Below are positions 17,284 to 19,414 of a stretch of 19,414 bases of DNA, piece by piece. A model generated the notes under the pieces. That model saw only the letters and a list, made by a program, of their open reading frames with translations, was not told the origin of the DNA and did no database searches. The translations under genes and the position numbers were made by a program. How positions within the stretch are numbered: position 1 is the stretch's first letter; each line of letters starts with the position of its first letter. Location of the stretch: NCBI GenBank assembly GCA_021780935.1, contig JAJXXT010000162.1, positions 1 to 19,414 on the forward strand, read 5' to 3'. This DNA comes from Pseudomonadota bacterium. GTDB lineage: Bacteria > Pseudomonadota > Alphaproteobacteria > Acetobacterales > Acetobacteraceae.

Positions 17284-18309
17284 TCACCGGCTGGCGCGAC
17301 CTCCCTGCGCGGCGTGGCATGCGACCGTTCCGCCGAGGACGGGCTGAAGCACCGGCCGCTCGACACGGCAGCGCTCGGTCGCCAGCGAGCAGCGCGGATG
17401 GAATGCGCACCCGGACGGTGGGTGGTGTGGATCCGGGACCTCACCGGAGAGCGGGCTACGGGGCGCTCCAATCCGGTGGAGGCTTGGTACTGTCTCGATC
17501 AAGAGCCGTGTGTAGGGATGCGCTGGAGCAGCAAAGAGATCGGCCGCGCGACGCAACTCCACAAGGCGACCGAGATACATGACGCCGACCGTGTCCGACA
17601 TGTGCTCGACGACCGCCAGGTTGTGGCTGATCAGGAGGTAGGTCACGTGGAGCTGCTGCTGAAGCTCGCGCAATAAATTGAGGATTTGCGCCTGCACGGA
17701 GACGTCGAGCGCCGAAGTCGGTTCGTCGGCGATGATGAAACGTGGGCCGGCGGCAATGGCGCGGGCGATCGCGATGCGCTGCCGCTGGCCGCCGGAAAAC
17801 TCGTGTGGGTATTTCCGCGCATCCTCTGGCGAGAGACCGACTGCATGCAGCAGTGCACCGACACGCTCCGCCAGCACTTTGCCGCGCAATGTCGGCGTAA
17901 ATGCGTGCAGCGGATCGCCCAGGGTCCGACCGACCCGCCAACGTGGGTTGAGGCTCGCGTAAGGATCCTGGAAAATCATCTGCGTTTGGCGCCGCGCCTC
18001 GCGTCCGGCGGCCCCAGACGCGATGTGCATGCCGTCGTGCCCGCCGATGCTTATCCGCCCAGCCGTGAGCCGCTGCAGACCGGCAACGCAGCGAGCGACG
18101 GTGGATTTTCCGCAACCCGATTCACCGACGAGGCTCAGTGTCTCGCCCGCGCGAATCTCGAAGCTAATATCATCCGCGGCACGCAGGGGCGCCGGATACC
18201 GCCCGGCGAGCCGAAGAGCGAGGCGGGCGCTTCCGAAATAACGTCGCAGTCCCTCAACGCGGACCAGCGGCTCATCCACGCGGGTGATTCCAGCAGACGA
18301 CCTGCCCAT
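17284..18309 (-). CDS. dppF: Dipeptide/oligopeptide ABC transporter ATPase, DppF/OppF-like
   Basis: A 341-residue ATPase of the peptide importer class. It has Walker A GESGCGKS (62-69), the Q-loop MIFQDPYASLNPRW, signature FSGGQRQ (171-177), Walker B FIIADEP (191-197) and switch histidine in SHN (His229). The C-terminal oligopeptide-transport extension has AHPYTRLL and the cysteine cluster CAFHPRCSLATERC (301-314), which in some DppD/OppF proteins binds an iron-sulfur cluster. The start is uncertain: the ATG at 18309 overlaps dppD by 38 bp, a TTG stands at 18315, and a GTG at 18279 would overlap by only 8 bp. It converges on the regulator gene and is not part of that operon. Peptide specificity is a family guess; related systems also carry opines and glutathione. 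Confidence 0.9.
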   Translation of the reverse strand: MGRSSAGITRVDEPLVRVEGLRRYFGSARLALRLAGRYPAPLRAADDISFEIRAGETLSLVGESGCGKSTVARCVAGLQRLTAGRISIGGHDGMHIASGAAGREARRQTQMIFQDPYASLNPRWRVGRTLGDPLHAFTPTLRGKVLAERVGALLHAVGLSPEDARKYPHEFSGGQRQRIAIARAIAAGPRFIIADEPTSALDVSVQAQILNLLRELQQQLHVTYLLISHNLAVVEHMSDTVGVMYLGRLVELRRAADLFAAPAHPYTRLLIETVPSLHRIGAPRSPLSGEVPDPHHPPSGCAFHPRCSLATERCRVERPVLQPVLGGTVACHAAQGGRASR

Positions 18310-19249
18310 CCCCAACCGGGTGCACCGGCGGCGGACGGGAGACGCATTGCTCCGTCCGGTCGGGACAACGCGGATGAAACGCGCACCCCGAGGGAAGCGC
18401 GCCTGGCCGCGGCGCCTGGCCAGGGATCTGTGGCAGCGTCGCGTGGCTGGAGCCGATCTCCAGCGTCGATGCCATTAGGCCACGCGTATAGGGATGGTTG
18501 GGCTGGCGCAGCACCTGGGCGACGCCACCAGTTTCGACAACCCGGCCCGCGTACATGACGGCGACCTCGTCAGCGACCTCGGCAATCACGCCCATGTCGT
18601 GGGTAATCAGCAGAACCGCCATACCGCGCTCGTCGCACAGGCGACGGATGAGCGCGATAATCTGGGCCTGAATCGAAACGTCAAGCGCGGTCGTCGGTTC
18701 GTCGGCGACCAAAACAGCGGGATCTGGCGCCAAGGCGAGAGCGATGACCACTCGCTGGCGCATGCCGCCAGAGAGTTCATGCGGATATTGACCAAGCCGC
18801 GCCTGCGGTGCGCTGATGCCAACCTCCGTGAGCAGGGTAACCGCGCGATCACGGGCTGCGGCGAGGCCGAGGCGATGGTGGATCCGGATCGTTTCCACCA
18901 GCTGGTGGCCGATCGTGAACAGTGGGTTCAGCGCCGTCAGCGGATCCTGGAAGACGATGCCGATATCACGACCACGATGCAGAGGTCTGTCGGGGGTTAC
19001 CAGATGGCCGCGGAACCGCAATGTGCCCGCGCTTTGCCGCAATGGAGGTTCGAGCAGGCCCATCAACGCGGCGCCGGTTAGGGATTTGCCGGCTCCGGAC
19101 TCACCGACGACACCGGTGATGCGTTTGCTGCGCAGTGTCAGACTCAGATTGTCAATCAGCCGCAGGCTGCCGTCGTTGCCGGGTCTCTCAACGACGAGGC
19201 CCGACAACGCCAGCAGCGGTGACAGAGATGTTTCCTGTTCCGCTATCAC
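18272..19249 (-). CDS. dppD: Dipeptide/oligopeptide ABC transporter ATPase, DppD/OppD-like
   Basis: A 325-residue ATPase that pairs with the downstream DppF-like protein. It shows Walker A GESGAGKS (49-56), Q-loop [14 protein letters not shown], signature LSGGMRQ (159-165), Walker B LVADEP (179-184) and switch histidine in THDM (His217). The C-terminal extension contains HPYTRGLM and the cysteine cluster [14 protein letters not shown] (289-302). The start is a GTG that overlaps the stop of the upstream amidohydrolase gene as GTGA, with no clear Shine-Dalgarno, so translation is probably coupled. The permeases and binding protein of this system are not in the window and may lie to the right. 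Confidence 0.91.
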   Translation of the reverse strand: MIAEQETSLSPLLALSGLVVERPGNDGSLRLIDNLSLTLRSKRITGVVGESGAGKSLTGAALMGLLEPPLRQSAGTLRFRGHLVTPDRPLHRGRDIGIVFQDPLTALNPLFTIGHQLVETIRIHHRLGLAAARDRAVTLLTEVGISAPQARLGQYPHELSGGMRQRVVIALALAPDPAVLVADEPTTALDVSIQAQIIALIRRLCDERGMAVLLITHDMGVIAEVADEVAVMYAGRVVETGGVAQVLRQPNHPYTRGLMASTLEIGSSHATLPQIPGQAPRPGALPSGCAFHPRCPDRTEQCVSRPPPVHPVGDGQVVCWNHPRG

Positions 19250-19414
19250 GCTGGGCTGAGTTCGGCCGTCACGCTGACACTGCGCCTTGCCACATCGCGG
19301 CAGGGCAGTTCGTTACGGTACAGCTTGCCCTCCTGCAAGATGAGTGCGAGGGACCGATCAGGTTCCGCCAGCAAGGTGATGTCACGCAGCGGATCGCCGC
19401 GCACAGCGATGAGA
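19246..19414 (-). CDS. Amidohydrolase family protein, C-terminal fragment (continues past right edge)
   Basis: The last 55 codons of a minus-strand gene whose start is outside the window. The segment VRGDPLRDITLLAEPDR (4-20) followed by LALILQEGKLYRNE resembles the closing beta-sandwich of metal-dependent amidohydrolases (imidazolonepropionase/prolidase-like), which commonly read DGDPLxDIxxLxDPDRIxxVxKDGKxV. The catalytic metal site would be upstream and cannot be checked. The stop overlaps the GTG of the dppD-like gene, so it is in the same operon as the peptide-type transporter and may act on the imported compound. The family call rests on a short stretch. Confidence 0.65.
   Translation of the reverse strand, partial: LIAVRGDPLRDITLLAEPDRSLALILQEGKLYRNELPCRDVARRSVSVTAELSPA

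Overview
The window is GC-rich and densely coded, with many four-base ATGA/GTGA stop-start overlaps. Gene content (Liv-type and sugar ABC systems, a CoxL-type molybdoenzyme, a HutC-type regulator, a Tat-exported binding protein) suggests an alphaproteobacterium, perhaps of the Acetobacteraceae/Rhodospirillales. That placement is an inference from style and gene content only.

Region A (1-10110, minus strand) is one long catabolic operon read from right to left, starting near 10040 and leaving the window at base 1. In transcription order it holds a CoxL/XdhA-like molybdopterin subunit, an atypical DapA-family lyase, a canonical 3-hydroxyanthranilate 3,4-dioxygenase, a LivHMGF uptake transporter without a binding protein, and two tandem type B carboxylesterases (the second cut by the window edge). 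A divergent LysR regulator (10111-11088) lies upstream, and the 70-bp gap between them holds a T-N11-A type dyad. The likely job is uptake and breakdown of an ester- or amide-linked amino-aromatic or N-heterocyclic compound. I do not recognise this gene set as a described pathway, and it is the best candidate for a new system.

Region B (11089-11466) separates the two main operons. It contains what looks like the first ~31 codons of an IS3-family transposase OrfA on the minus strand and, at its right end, two TGGT...ACCA palindromes about 21 bp apart. One carries a perfect GTATAGAC core, the GntR/HutC operator consensus.

Region C (11467-17187, plus strand) is a compact fructosamine (Amadori product) operon. 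It encodes a FrlB-like SIS-domain deglycase, a FrlD-like PfkB kinase, a Tat-type sugar-binding protein, two sugar permeases and a HutC/UTRA-type regulator. The gene set matches the Bacillus subtilis frl operon and, like it, has no ATPase of its own. The proposed route is import of the fructosamine, phosphorylation by the kinase, and cleavage by the deglycase into glucose 6-phosphate and an amine or amino acid. The last gene probably represses the operon through the two palindromes.

Region D (17284-19414, minus strand) converges on region C. It carries the two ATPases of a dipeptide/oligopeptide ABC transporter (DppF- and DppD-like), translationally coupled to the C-terminus of an amidohydrolase that continues beyond the right edge.

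I found no tRNA, rRNA, CRISPR array or intact insertion sequence.
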